64,000 nucleotides of DNA. Source: an uncultured Alistipes sp. (GTDB lineage Bacteria; Bacteroidota; Bacteroidia; Bacteroidales; UBA932). Position numbers and translations under genes: made by a program. Below, piece by piece: positions 42,623 through 51,022 of the stretch. Under the pieces are notes generated by a model that saw only the letters and a list, made by a program, of their open reading frames with translations, was not told the origin of the DNA and did no database searches. The stretch is from contig URSC01000007.1 in the NCBI GenBank assembly GCA_900550465.1, positions 1-64,000 on the forward strand, written 5' to 3'. How positions within the stretch are numbered: position 1 is the stretch's first letter; every line of letters starts with the position of its first letter.

Positions 42623-45048
42623 CAGAATGAGGCGTTCTCAGTACGTGCTATGATCTCCTCCTGGTAGTCGGCGCAGAGGTCATTGAAGTAATCGCTGTAG
42701 CCGGCCACGCGGACCATCAGGTCGCGGTACTGCTCCGGATGCTTCTGAGCGTCGCGGAGAGTGGCGGTGTCCACGATGTTGAACTGGATGTGGTGGCCGC
42801 CGAGACCGAAGTAGGCGCGGATGAGCTGCCCCAGCTTGGTGAGGTCCTCCTCTTTCTTGAGTATCTGAGGTATCAGACGCTGGTTGAGCAGGGTACCGCC
42901 GGAAAGGCTCTGGTCGAGCTTGCCCAGGGACTTGACCACGGCTGTGGGTCCGTGGGTGTCGGCGCCGTGCGAGGGAGAGGTTCCGTCCGAGATGGGCAGG
43001 AAGGCATGGCGTCCGTCGGCCGAGGCTCCGAGCACCTTGCCGAAGTAGATGTGGCAGGTGGTGGAGAGCATGTTCATGTGATAGCACGAGCCCTTGATGT
43101 TGGGACGGCCCTCGATGGCCTTGAAGAGGTCGTTGTAGACACGTACAGCGATGGAATCGGCGTACTCGTCGTCGTTGCCGAAGAAAGAGGTGTGGTTGAT
43201 AATCCACTGGCGGTCGAACTCATGGCCTTTGAAGTCAGCCTTCAGCATCTCCAGCATCCGGTCCATGGTATAGCGGCCCTCCTCGAAGACATGCTTCTTG
43301 ATCGAGGACATGGCGTCGGTGACGGTGCCGAGGCCGGTGCACTGGATGTAGTTGGTGTTGTAGCGGGGACCGCCGTTGTAGTAGTCCTTGCCTTTGGCGA
43401 TGCAGTCGTCGATGAGCACGGAAAGGAAGGTAGCCGGAGCGTACTTGGCGAACATCCGGTCGATGTAGTTGTTGACCTTTATCTTCTCAAGCACCACGTA
43501 CTCAAGCTGCTTCAGGAAAGCAGAGTACAGGTCCTCGAAGTTCCTGAACTCCCTGGCGTCGCCGGTGGCGATGCTGATCTGACGGCCGGTGACGGGATCA
43601 ACACCGTTGTTCAGAGCCAGTTCCAGAAGTTTGGGCACGTTCAGATAGCCTGTGAGCAGATAGGCCTCCTTGCCGAAGGCGCCGACCTCGATACAGCCGC
43701 TGCAGCCTCCCTCACGGGCGTCCTCCAGGCTCTTGCCCTGACGGACGAGTTCCCGGACGTATGTGTCGGGATTGAAGAGGGACGGATAGCCGTATCCGAG
43801 ACGGATGACCTTGCAGGCGGCCTTGACCAGATCGTCGGAGGTCTTCTCGCTCACGTGTACGGAGCAGCCGGGCTGGAGGATGTGCAGTTCCCCGAGCACC
43901 TCGAGGAGGATGTAGGACACCTCGCTCTCTCCGGAGGTGCCGTCGCGCTTGACTCCGCCTATGTTGATGTTGGTGAAATCGTTGTATGTACCGCTCTCCT
44001 TGGCCGTGATGCCCACCTTGGGAGGAGCGGGATGGTTGTTGACCTTGATCCAGAAACAGCTGATGTACTCCTTGGCCTGCTCGCGGGTGAGGGTGCCGGC
44101 AGCCGTCTCCTTCTCATAGAAAGGAGCCAGATGCTGGTCGAAATGACCGGGGTTCATGGCGTCCCAGCCGTTGAGCTCGAGAATCGTGCCGAGATGGCAG
44201 AACCAGTACATCTGTACGGCCTCACGGAATGTCCTGGGGGCGTTCTCAGGCACCCAGGTGCATACCTCGATGATATCCTGAAGTTCCTTGATACGGCGCC
44301 TGTAAGCGTCCTCCTGAGTCTCTCCGGAGAACGGAGTCACCTTGAACGCAGGGCCTCCGGCCAGAGCCTTCTCTATCCTGGCTATCTGCTTGCGGGCCTC
44401 GTCGGCATGACGGCGTCCGAACAGTATCAGGGCATCGCAGGAGATGGCCATGGCCCTCAGCTCGTCCTGCTTGTCGGTGGCCTCGGGGTCATTGAGGAAG
44501 TCCAGCCGGGAAAGCTGCTCCTCGATACGGGCCTTGAAGTCCTTCATGCCCATACGGTACATCTTGCCGTCCAGGGCGGTGTGGCCGGGAGCCCTCTGTT
44601 CCATGAATTCGGTGAAGACACCGGCCTCGTAGAGGGATTTCCAGCTTTCTGGCACGTGGTTGAAGATGCGGTCACGCTGGGTGCGGCCCTTCCAGAAGGG
44701 AATCACCTCCTTCTTATATTTCTCAATCTCGCGGTCGGAGATAGTGTAGTGCTGGATCTCGCGGCTTCGGAGCACCTTGAAGTCCTCCACGGAGTGGCAG
44801 TTGAGCTCGGGGAATGTAGGCACGGCCTTGGGCTTGGGGCCGCGCTCGCCGACGATGAGCTCGTTGTCGCCGATGTATATCTTCTTCTTGGCGCAAAGGT
44901 TATAGAAATTCCGTGCACGCATGACGGGAACAGGGTACTTCCCGTCATTCTTCCGGTAAAATTCGGTTTCGATCAATGCCCTCTCTATGGTCAGCGAAGG
45001 CTCTGCATTGACTGACTGCGCACGCAGCAGTTCTATTCTTTCTGTCAT
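42622..45048 (-). CDS. hypD: Glycyl radical enzyme, trans-4-hydroxy-L-proline dehydratase-like
   Basis: An 808-residue oxygen-sensitive enzyme. It has the catalytic Cys-x-Glu of dehydratase-type members (GGCSGCIEVGAFGKEAY, Cys452, Glu454) and the glycyl radical loop VRVAGYSDYF (Gly783) near the C-terminus. MEQRAPGHT, PAPPKVGI and LTGYLNVPKLLELALNNG strongly resemble HypD, which turns gut hydroxyproline (from collagen) into pyrroline-5-carboxylate, later reduced to proline. Cys449, three residues before the catalytic Cys, is where HypD as I recall it has Thr. ProC is not nearby. The TTG at 45108 was rejected for ATG 45048. The exact substrate needs testing; another dehydratase of the same clade is possible. 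Confidence 0.75.
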   Translation of the reverse strand: MTERIELLRAQSVNAEPSLTIERALIETEFYRKNDGKYPVPVMRARNFYNLCAKKKIYIGDNELIVGERGPKPKAVPTFPELNCHSVEDFKVLRSREIQHYTISDREIEKYKKEVIPFWKGRTQRDRIFNHVPESWKSLYEAGVFTEFMEQRAPGHTALDGKMYRMGMKDFKARIEEQLSRLDFLNDPEATDKQDELRAMAISCDALILFGRRHADEARKQIARIEKALAGGPAFKVTPFSGETQEDAYRRRIKELQDIIEVCTWVPENAPRTFREAVQMYWFCHLGTILELNGWDAMNPGHFDQHLAPFYEKETAAGTLTREQAKEYISCFWIKVNNHPAPPKVGITAKESGTYNDFTNINIGGVKRDGTSGESEVSYILLEVLGELHILQPGCSVHVSEKTSDDLVKAACKVIRLGYGYPSLFNPDTYVRELVRQGKSLEDAREGGCSGCIEVGAFGKEAYLLTGYLNVPKLLELALNNGVDPVTGRQISIATGDAREFRNFEDLYSAFLKQLEYVVLEKIKVNNYIDRMFAKYAPATFLSVLIDDCIAKGKDYYNGGPRYNTNYIQCTGLGTVTDAMSSIKKHVFEEGRYTMDRMLEMLKADFKGHEFDRQWIINHTSFFGNDDEYADSIAVRVYNDLFKAIEGRPNIKGSCYHMNMLSTTCHIYFGKVLGASADGRHAFLPISDGTSPSHGADTHGPTAVVKSLGKLDQSLSGGTLLNQRLIPQILKKEEDLTKLGQLIRAYFGLGGHHIQFNIVDTATLRDAQKHPEQYRDLMVRVAGYSDYFNDLCADYQEEIIARTENASF

Positions 45049-45150
45049 GATAATATCTGCTTGAATGTTAAAATAAAATGTGAAAAGGTAAATGGGCCTG
45101 GCACACATGCCCGTGACGACGCGCCCGCATCAGCAGATAATGCAGGAGAA

Positions 45151-45168
45151 AAGCCCGCGGCCGGGCTT
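45151..45168 (-). other. Terminator-like hairpin in the hypD leader
   Basis: On the minus strand AAGCCCG, loop GCCG, CGGGCTT forms a perfect 7-bp GC-rich stem, then TTCTCC follows (four T in a row including the stem end). It lies between the hypD promoter (45210-45240) and the hypD ATG (45048), as an attenuator would. A second possible small stem (GGCA, TGTG, TGCC) lies about 35 bases further down the leader. Confidence 0.5.
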
Positions 45169-45209
45169 GTGATAGAGGTTGAGTATGAAAGAATAATCTG
45201 TCATCAGCG

Positions 45210-45240
45210 CAAATTTAGAATAAAACGCGTATATTCGCAA
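45210..45240 (-). promoter_or_regulatory. Promoter of the hypD-activase operon
   Basis: On the minus strand TTG (45240-45238), 20 bases, TAAATTTG (45217-45210) matches the consensus. The predicted leader to the ATG at 45048 is about 155 bases. Confidence 0.7.
45230..45237 (+). promoter_or_regulatory. Weak -7 element of the DUF4294 gene
   Basis: TATATTCG resembles TAnnTTTG and lies eight bases before the ATG at 45245. No TTG is present at the -33 distance. It overlaps the hypD promoter on the other strand. Confidence 0.3.
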
Positions 45241-45244
45241 CACT

Positions 45245-45961
45245 ATGGCCGTGAAAAATTACATCGTCATCCTCCTGCTCCTTGCAGCGGTATTCCAGGA
45301 CGCGCAGGCCCAGAGCCGCAGGGCCGACAGGCCGCAGGTGCTCAGGCAGGCACAGACTGCAACTAAGGACACCGCCTCGCTGATGCAGTACATCGTGGAT
45401 GAGAACGGAGACACGGTCTATCTGGACGAGATCGAGCCGGTCTACAAAGTCGCCGTGCGCAAGGGCCGCGAGTGGCGCCGCTACTACCGTCTGGTCCACA
45501 ACTTCGCCAAGGCCTACCCCTACGCCCTGCTGGCCGAGGAGAAACTGAGCGAGGCCGACTCGACCATCACCACGGACGGACTCAGGCGCGGCAAGCGCAA
45601 CCGCTATATCAACATCCTCCAGAAGGAGCTGTTCGAGACATTCGAGAAACCGCTGAGGAATCTTACGGTCAGCCAGGGCAAACTGCTGCTGAGGCTTATA
45701 GACCGGCAGACCGGCATCACGCCATACGAGATCATCAACGAGTACAAGGGACGGGCGGCGGCGGGTTTCTGGCAGGGCATCGCCAAGCTGTTCGGCTCGG
45801 ACATGAAACTGCCCTACGACCCGGAAGGAGCCGACAGGCAGACCGAGGAACTGGTGATCCTCTATCAGAAAGGGGAGTTCAATGTCCTGTACCGCTCTGT
45901 ATTCGGACAGAATCCGCCCGAGCCGGTGGTCAGGTCCCGGCTGGACGTGGCGCAGCGCTGA
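45245..45961 (+). CDS. DUF4294 periplasmic protein
   Basis: A 238-residue protein with a signal peptide (VILLLLAAVFQDAQAQ, cleavage near residue 22) and a DUF4294 domain, seen in DENGDTVYLDEIEPVYKVAV and YRLVHNFAKAYPYALLAEEK. The family is confined mainly to Bacteroidota and has no known function. Its end overlaps the lpxH-like gene convergently by 32 bases. Confidence 0.82.
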   Translation: MAVKNYIVILLLLAAVFQDAQAQSRRADRPQVLRQAQTATKDTASLMQYIVDENGDTVYLDEIEPVYKVAVRKGREWRRYYRLVHNFAKAYPYALLAEEKLSEADSTITTDGLRRGKRNRYINILQKELFETFEKPLRNLTVSQGKLLLRLIDRQTGITPYEIINEYKGRAAAGFWQGIAKLFGSDMKLPYDPEGADRQTEELVILYQKGEFNVLYRSVFGQNPPEPVVRSRLDVAQR

Positions 45962-46721
45962 TCTCCAGCCGCTCACCGTCGAAGACGGCATATTCCCCGC
46001 CGTCCACCCAGCATCCCAGGATGACCATCCGTCCTCCCGAGGGGATGTCTATCTCCCCCGGAGTGTGGTAATGCCCGAAAATGTAGTAGTCGATTCCCTC
46101 CCCGGGATGCTCCTGATTCCATTGTCTTCCGAAACTGTCCGCGAAGCGGTAAAGAGGCTCTTCCTCTCCGCGGAACCGGTAGAGGGAGGAACGTTCCGGA
46201 TCATTTTTCACCTTACGGGAATGGGAGGCCCAGGCATAGCCCAGTCCGAAAGCCCACCGCGGGTGAATGGCGGAGAAGAGCACCTGCAGCACCCGGTTGT
46301 GGAACATACAGCGGATCAGCCTGAATCCCGGCTCATTGCGGCCCAGCCCGTCTCCGTGCCCCAGGCAGAAGCGGCGACCCGCGAGTTCCGTGACAAAGGG
46401 CTCACGGACTACCTTGATTCCCAACTCGCGCTCGAAGTAGGAGTAGGCCCAGACATCGTGGTTGCCGGGGAAGAACCACACCGGCACCCCGCTGTCCGTC
46501 AGCGCGGCCAGTGCTCCCAGGGCCCGGGTATGCCCCCGCGGAATGACATAGCGGTACTCATACCAGAAATCGAAGATATCCCCCAGCAGGAAGACCCCGG
46601 CCGCATCGTCCCGGACTCTCCCGAGCAGCGATACGAAACGGTCCTCCAGTTCCCTGGGGTCACATCCGCAGACACCCAGATGGACGTCCGAGATAAAATA
46701 ATATCTGTTTCTCCCGGCCAT
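45930..46721 (-). CDS. lpxH: UDP-2,3-diacylglucosamine diphosphatase (LpxH-type)
   Basis: A 263-residue calcineurin-like phosphoesterase that makes lipid X in lipid A synthesis. Metal-site motifs: FISDVHLG (DxH), LLGDIFDFW (GDxxD), FPGNHDVW (GNHD), CLGHGDG and IFGHYHTPG (GHxH). FDFWYEY is typical of LpxH. It closes the ftsX-DUF3098-uppP-lpxH unit. Confidence 0.88.
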   Translation of the reverse strand: MAGRNRYYFISDVHLGVCGCDPRELEDRFVSLLGRVRDDAAGVFLLGDIFDFWYEYRYVIPRGHTRALGALAALTDSGVPVWFFPGNHDVWAYSYFERELGIKVVREPFVTELAGRRFCLGHGDGLGRNEPGFRLIRCMFHNRVLQVLFSAIHPRWAFGLGYAWASHSRKVKNDPERSSLYRFRGEEEPLYRFADSFGRQWNQEHPGEGIDYYIFGHYHTPGEIDIPSGGRMVILGCWVDGGEYAVFDGERLEISAAPRPAGT

Positions 46722-46730
46722 CCGTCCTTC

Positions 46731-47558
46731 CTAGGCCAGTGACTCAAAGATGAAGCAGAATGCGGCGGCCACCAGACAGTAAAGGGCGAACCAGCGCAGA
46801 CGGGCCTTCTGTACTATGCGGATCATCCAGCGGCAGGCGATGTAGCCGGAGATGAAGGCCGTGAGGGTGCCGAGGATAAGGGAGAGAGCGGAGATACCAG
46901 AGGACGAGGCGGAGAAATCCCCTCCCACGAGCTGCAGGAAAGCCTCTCCGAGTATCGGGATGAGCACCATCAGGAAGGAGAACTGCGCCATGGAGCTCTT
47001 TTTGACTCCGAGCATAAGGCCGGTGGAAATGGTGGTACCGGAACGGGAGAGTCCGGGCATCACGGCGAAAGCCTGGGCAATGCCTATGATGAGGGCATCC
47101 CACCAGCCCACCTCGCGTCCGGGCTCACGTCCCTCTACGGCGGCCCTGCGGGCCTGACGATTCGAGAGCGTCTCGCCCAGGGTCAGCAGTACTGCGGTAA
47201 GAACCAGCATGCTGCCCACGATTATGAGGCCGGAGCCGAAAATATCAGTCACGAAATCCTTGAAGAAGACTCCTACGATGAATACTGGGATCATGGATAC
47301 GCAGATCTTCAGGAAATACTCTGTCTGCGGATTGTACTTGAACTTTAGGACACCGCCGATGATGTCCCATATCTCCTTGCGGAAGGCCACGATGGTGCTG
47401 AGCACGGTGGCGGCGTGGACGGCGACCTCGAAGCTGAGATTGTCGGCGTCTATGCCGAAGATGGCCTTGAAGATGGTGAGGTGTCCGCTGCTGCTGACGG
47501 GGAGAAACTCCGTAAGGCCCTGGATCAGACCCAGGACCACTGCCTGAAACCATTCCAT
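46731..47558 (-). CDS. uppP: Undecaprenyl-diphosphatase
   Basis: A 275-residue integral membrane enzyme that recycles the lipid carrier of peptidoglycan synthesis; also gives bacitracin resistance. GLIQGLTEFLPVSSSGHL at the N-terminus and IGIAQAFAVMPGLSRSGTTI carry the two family motifs with the catalytic Glu, Ser and Arg. About eight helices. One base overlap with DUF3098. Confidence 0.95.
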   Translation of the reverse strand: MEWFQAVVLGLIQGLTEFLPVSSSGHLTIFKAIFGIDADNLSFEVAVHAATVLSTIVAFRKEIWDIIGGVLKFKYNPQTEYFLKICVSMIPVFIVGVFFKDFVTDIFGSGLIIVGSMLVLTAVLLTLGETLSNRQARRAAVEGREPGREVGWWDALIIGIAQAFAVMPGLSRSGTTISTGLMLGVKKSSMAQFSFLMVLIPILGEAFLQLVGGDFSASSSGISALSLILGTLTAFISGYIACRWMIRIVQKARLRWFALYCLVAAAFCFIFESLA

Positions 47559-47818
47559 CAGTTCCTGCCCTCCTTGTCCTTACGGTTTCTGAACAGGGTT
47601 ATGGGCCTGCGGCGGAGCAGGACGACCAGCTCGATGACGAAGCCCCCGACTATCAGCAGGGGAGCCACGTACATTCTCGAGAAGCTGAAAAGTGCGTAGT
47701 TGAACACTTCCGGGCTGTCAGCGCCTCCGCCCATGAGGAAGAGGCAGCCCAGGATGATCACGGCCAGGCCTATGATCAGATAGAGGACGTTCTCTTTGGG
47801 AATTGCGAATTTATCCAT
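47558..47818 (-). CDS. DUF3098 small membrane protein
   Basis: An 86-residue protein with two membrane helices (about residues 12-29 and 50-67). IPKENVLYLIIGLAVIILGC and the GG-rich turn (LMGGGAD) are characteristic of DUF3098, a Bacteroidota family that normally sits between ftsX and uppP, as here. Function unknown; possibly division or envelope related because of its neighbours. Confidence 0.85.
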   Translation of the reverse strand: MDKFAIPKENVLYLIIGLAVIILGCLFLMGGGADSPEVFNYALFSFSRMYVAPLLIVGGFVIELVVLLRRRPITLFRNRKDKEGRN

Positions 47819-47834
47819 TTTCCAATTTATCGTG

Positions 47835-48713
47835 TTAATAATACAGTTCGTTGCGGCTGAGCGATATCATGCTCCTTACTCCCGCCGATGTGGAGACCAT
47901 GCAGATAATCATGCCGAGCACCAGCACCGCGGCCATGACTCCGCCCAGCAGGACAGCGTCGAAAAGGGAGAAAAGCTGGTAGAACTCATTGCGGATAAGA
48001 TACAGGGCTCCCAGGATAAAGACATCGGCTATGGCTCCGGCAATCAGTCCCTGGAAAAATGCCTGCCCCACAAACGGACGGGTAATGAAGCCCTTGGTAG
48101 CGCCCACCATGCGCATGGTATGTATGGTGAAACGCTTGGAATACACATTGAGCCGGACAGTGTTGTTGATGAGGACCACGGATATGAAGAGCAGCAGAAG
48201 GACGAAGACTCCGGCCACAAGCCCTATCCGCTCCAGGTTGGCATTGAGCAGCTCGACCAGAGACTGCTGGTAGACCACGTCGTCCACAGCCGGATAGTCC
48301 ATAAGGGAGTTCTCTATCACCGACAGGCTGTCGGTCGAGATATAGTCCGCGGCTATCTGAAGTTCCAGGGACACAGGGATGGGATTGACCTCGAAGACAT
48401 CCATGAAATCGTCTCCGAGAATCTCCTTCATCTCCTCAGTTCCCTCCTCCTTGGATATTATGCGCACATCCTTGACATAACCGGAGGTCTCCAGCTCGTC
48501 CGCCAGCGCCGAGGCATCAGCCTCATCCGCCTCCGGGGTAAGGACGGCTGAAACAGTAATGTTTTCCTTGAAATAATTGGACACGGAACGGGCATTGACG
48601 ATGAGCACGCCCGCCATTCCCACCAGGAAAAGCACAAGGCTTATGCTTATCACAGAAGAGAAATAAGACCTCAACAGTCTTCTGTACAGAATGTTGCTTT
48701 CGTTTCCTGCCAT
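47835..48713 (-). CDS. ftsX: Cell division protein FtsX-like permease
   Basis: A 292-residue membrane protein: N-terminal helix (about 20-40), periplasmic loop (YFKENITVSAVLTPEADEAD to residue about 165) and three C-terminal helices, with VFVLLLLFISVVLINNTVRL and MRMVGATKGFITRPF as conserved FtsX segments. With FtsE it controls peptidoglycan hydrolases at division. ftsE is not adjacent, which is common in Bacteroidota. It follows a candidate -7 element at 48737-48744. Confidence 0.9.
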   Translation of the reverse strand: MAGNESNILYRRLLRSYFSSVISISLVLFLVGMAGVLIVNARSVSNYFKENITVSAVLTPEADEADASALADELETSGYVKDVRIISKEEGTEEMKEILGDDFMDVFEVNPIPVSLELQIAADYISTDSLSVIENSLMDYPAVDDVVYQQSLVELLNANLERIGLVAGVFVLLLLFISVVLINNTVRLNVYSKRFTIHTMRMVGATKGFITRPFVGQAFFQGLIAGAIADVFILGALYLIRNEFYQLFSLFDAVLLGGVMAAVLVLGMIICMVSTSAGVRSMISLSRNELYY

Positions 48714-48736
48714 CTTGGTCCTTTACATAAAACCCT

Positions 48737-48744
48737 CAAAGATA
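48737..48744 (-). promoter_or_regulatory. Candidate -7 element of the ftsX operon
   Basis: The minus strand reads TATCTTTG, 23 bases before the ftsX ATG. No TTG at the expected distance. Confidence 0.4.
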
Positions 48745-48778
48745 AATAAAAAGATGATTATTTTAGATATTTTATTCG

Positions 48779-48787
48779 TATATTTGC
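48779..48787 (+). promoter_or_regulatory. -7 element of the GT5-like/DUF4270 operon
   Basis: TATATTTGC matches TAnnTTTG; the ATG at 48803 is 15 bases downstream. The -33 region is AT-rich without TTG. Confidence 0.5.
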
Positions 48788-48802
48788 AGAAAAGTACCTG
48801 AA

Positions 48803-49636
48803 ATGAAAGATCCCAAAAGAGTTTTATTCGTCAATTCGGAGATTTACCCTTATCTGCCGGAGACCGAAATCTCCATAATCGGCAGGTATCTTCCGCAGGG
48901 TATACAGGAATCCGGGAAAGAAATAAGGACATTCATGCCCCGATACGGCTGCGTCAACGAAAGGCGCAACCAGCTCCACGAAGTGATAAGGCTCTCCGGG
49001 ATGAACATGGTCATTCACGACATCGACCGCCCTCTTGTCATCAAGGTGGCGTCGATCTCCTCAGCCAGGATGCAGGTATATTTCATAGACAACGACGACT
49101 ACTTCCACCGAAAGACCATATATGAGACTGAGGACGGAAAGTTCATGGAAGACAACGACGAGAGAGCCATCTTCTTCGCACGCGGCATACTGGAGACGGT
49201 AAAGAAGCTGCGCTGGAAACCGGACATCGTGCACTGCTCCGGATGGATATCGTACCTGGTGCCGCTCTATCTCAAGAAAGCCTACAAGAACGACCCCATA
49301 TTCTCGGACGCCAAGGTGGTGGTATCGCTATACAATGAATATCCGGAAGCGGAATTCTCTCCGGACATGAAGACCAAGGCCCTGACCTCGGGCGTACGTG
49401 CGAAGGACGTGGAGATGCTCAAGACTCCGAATGGCATAAATCTTGCAAAACTGGCTATCCAGTATGCCGATGCCGCCATACTGGGCGCCGAAAACATCAG
49501 TCCGGAAGTGACCGCATATATCGGGTCCAGAAAACTGCCCGTACTGGAATATATGCCCATAGACCGTACGGAAGGCACGTACATACAGAAGTACAACCAG
49601 TTTTACGACAATTTAACAGACAGTGATGCCCAGTAA
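48803..49636 (+). CDS. Stand-alone N-terminal domain of a GT5 glycogen/starch synthase
   Basis: A 277-residue protein that matches only the N-terminal Rossmann half of GT5 synthases (VLFVNSEIYPYLPETEISI, then PDIVHCSGWISYLVPLYLK). The KxGGL motif, whose Lys binds ADP-glucose in active enzymes, is replaced by LPETEIS, and the C-terminal GT domain is missing. It is therefore unlikely to make glycogen. It overlaps the DUF4270 lipoprotein gene by 11 bases; this pairing is seen in other Bacteroidota, and suggests an envelope-related or regulatory role. Confidence 0.75.
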   Translation: MKDPKRVLFVNSEIYPYLPETEISIIGRYLPQGIQESGKEIRTFMPRYGCVNERRNQLHEVIRLSGMNMVIHDIDRPLVIKVASISSARMQVYFIDNDDYFHRKTIYETEDGKFMEDNDERAIFFARGILETVKKLRWKPDIVHCSGWISYLVPLYLKKAYKNDPIFSDAKVVVSLYNEYPEAEFSPDMKTKALTSGVRAKDVEMLKTPNGINLAKLAIQYADAAILGAENISPEVTAYIGSRKLPVLEYMPIDRTEGTYIQKYNQFYDNLTDSDAQ

Positions 49637-51005
49637 GAGAACAGCTCTCCGCTTCCTGACAATTCTGGCAGCCGCAGTGACGGCTGCATCATGCATAGAA
49701 AACGACCGCACAATGGGCGAGGGACTCATCCCGGGCTCAGCGACCATAACATTGGGAACCAAAACATTCGATCTTCCTGTAATCAACCGGGTCAGTGACT
49801 CCGTCCAGTGCACCGGTACCTCCAACATGCTGGTGGGCACGATGACCGACGAGGTCTTCGGTACAGTCATGGCGCATGCGGCCTCCTACATCCTGCCCTA
49901 TTCCGACTCAACCGACTACGGAGACAACGCGGAACTGCTGGGCGCATACCTCACGCTATCCATAGACTCCACCTATTATTTAGAGAGCAGCCAGGAAGGC
50001 ATTCACCAGCGCATCAAGATATACGAGCTCACCTCGCCTATAGACAGCACCTTGATTTTCTGCAACTCCATCACTCCGGACCGGTACAGCGCCACCCCGG
50101 TGACAGTCAGCGATCCGGTCATCTACGGAAAGGGAGACATCAGGATAGACCTCACCGACGAATTTGCGGCCAAGCTGCTGACGGTAACCCCTGAGGAGTT
50201 TGAGGACCTGGGCCTGTTCTCCGAGAAAATACACGGTCTCTACCTTCAGGCCGAGGCTCCGGTAGGCTCGGCAGCCGGAGGCAGACTCAACTACATCAAT
50301 CTGGGCAGCTCCACCATCAACCTCGACTACCGCACGGACGTCGTCAGGAGCGACGGCAGCGTGGAAAGAATAGACACCACCGAGTCTTTCGTATTCGGTT
50401 ACTATACCGCCCTGAACAACTTCACCACCACTTCAGCGAACCTTGAGAGCGATGCTCCGGGAGAACACCTGTATCTGGAAGGTCTCTCAGGCATAAAGCC
50501 ACTCATACCGGCCAAGGCCCTCAAGCAGATGCTGGAAGAATGGATAGCCGAAGATGACCTCGATGAATATGCGCTTCTGCTGTCCAGGGCCGAAATCAAA
50601 TTCCCCTACAGCAAGCCCGAAAGCTACGACAGATTCGACAAGGAGCACCCTTCGACCATCTACGCATTCACAAGCACACCCTGGGCGACAGACAGCCTCC
50701 GCACCTATGCTCCCCTGGATGAAGTCTACGCGTCCTCATCCTCTGCAGGAGCCATAGACCGGTCCAACATGGTCTACAGCATGGATGTTACAAGCCATCT
50801 GCAGAAACTGCTGATTACGCCTGAAGAAGAGATTGACGGGTCCATGGACCTGTGGATAGCCCCGCTCCTTACGGTCACCGACAGTTATTACGGAACCACT
50901 GACTACGGATTTGACAACAGCAACTACAACAAGATCATCCTCAACGGTCCGTCCGCCGAGAATCATCCCACCATTACCCTTACATTCGGAATGATTCCCA
51001 GATAA
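49626..51005 (+). CDS. DUF4270 lipoprotein
   Basis: A 459-residue protein with a lipoprotein signal peptide (LRFLTILAAAVTAASC, lipidated Cys near residue 22) and a DUF4270 domain, from IPGSATITLGTKTFDLPVIN onwards to the C-terminal TLTFGMIPR. Probably outer-membrane attached and mostly beta structure; no function known. The GTG three bases upstream (49623) was rejected in favour of the ATG at 49626. Confidence 0.82.
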   Translation: MPSKRTALRFLTILAAAVTAASCIENDRTMGEGLIPGSATITLGTKTFDLPVINRVSDSVQCTGTSNMLVGTMTDEVFGTVMAHAASYILPYSDSTDYGDNAELLGAYLTLSIDSTYYLESSQEGIHQRIKIYELTSPIDSTLIFCNSITPDRYSATPVTVSDPVIYGKGDIRIDLTDEFAAKLLTVTPEEFEDLGLFSEKIHGLYLQAEAPVGSAAGGRLNYINLGSSTINLDYRTDVVRSDGSVERIDTTESFVFGYYTALNNFTTTSANLESDAPGEHLYLEGLSGIKPLIPAKALKQMLEEWIAEDDLDEYALLLSRAEIKFPYSKPESYDRFDKEHPSTIYAFTSTPWATDSLRTYAPLDEVYASSSSAGAIDRSNMVYSMDVTSHLQKLLITPEEEIDGSMDLWIAPLLTVTDSYYGTTDYGFDNSNYNKIILNGPSAENHPTITLTFGMIPR

Positions 51006-51016
51006 TCATCTGGGAA
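50995..51016. terminator. Convergent-gene hairpin between DUF4270 and fabF
   Basis: TTCCCAGAT, loop AATC, ATCTGGGAA is a perfect 9-bp inverted repeat that includes the DUF4270 stop codon and ends seven bases before the fabF stop. An A/T-rich run lies on the fabF side; on the plus strand there is no U-run. Confidence 0.55.
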
Positions 51017-51022
51017 AATATA

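Noticed and set aside
42739..45015. 758-codon open frame on the plus strand opposite the glycyl radical enzyme
   Set aside because: It is a mirror of the GC-rich coding frame on the other strand, with no family resemblance; the minus-strand product is certain.
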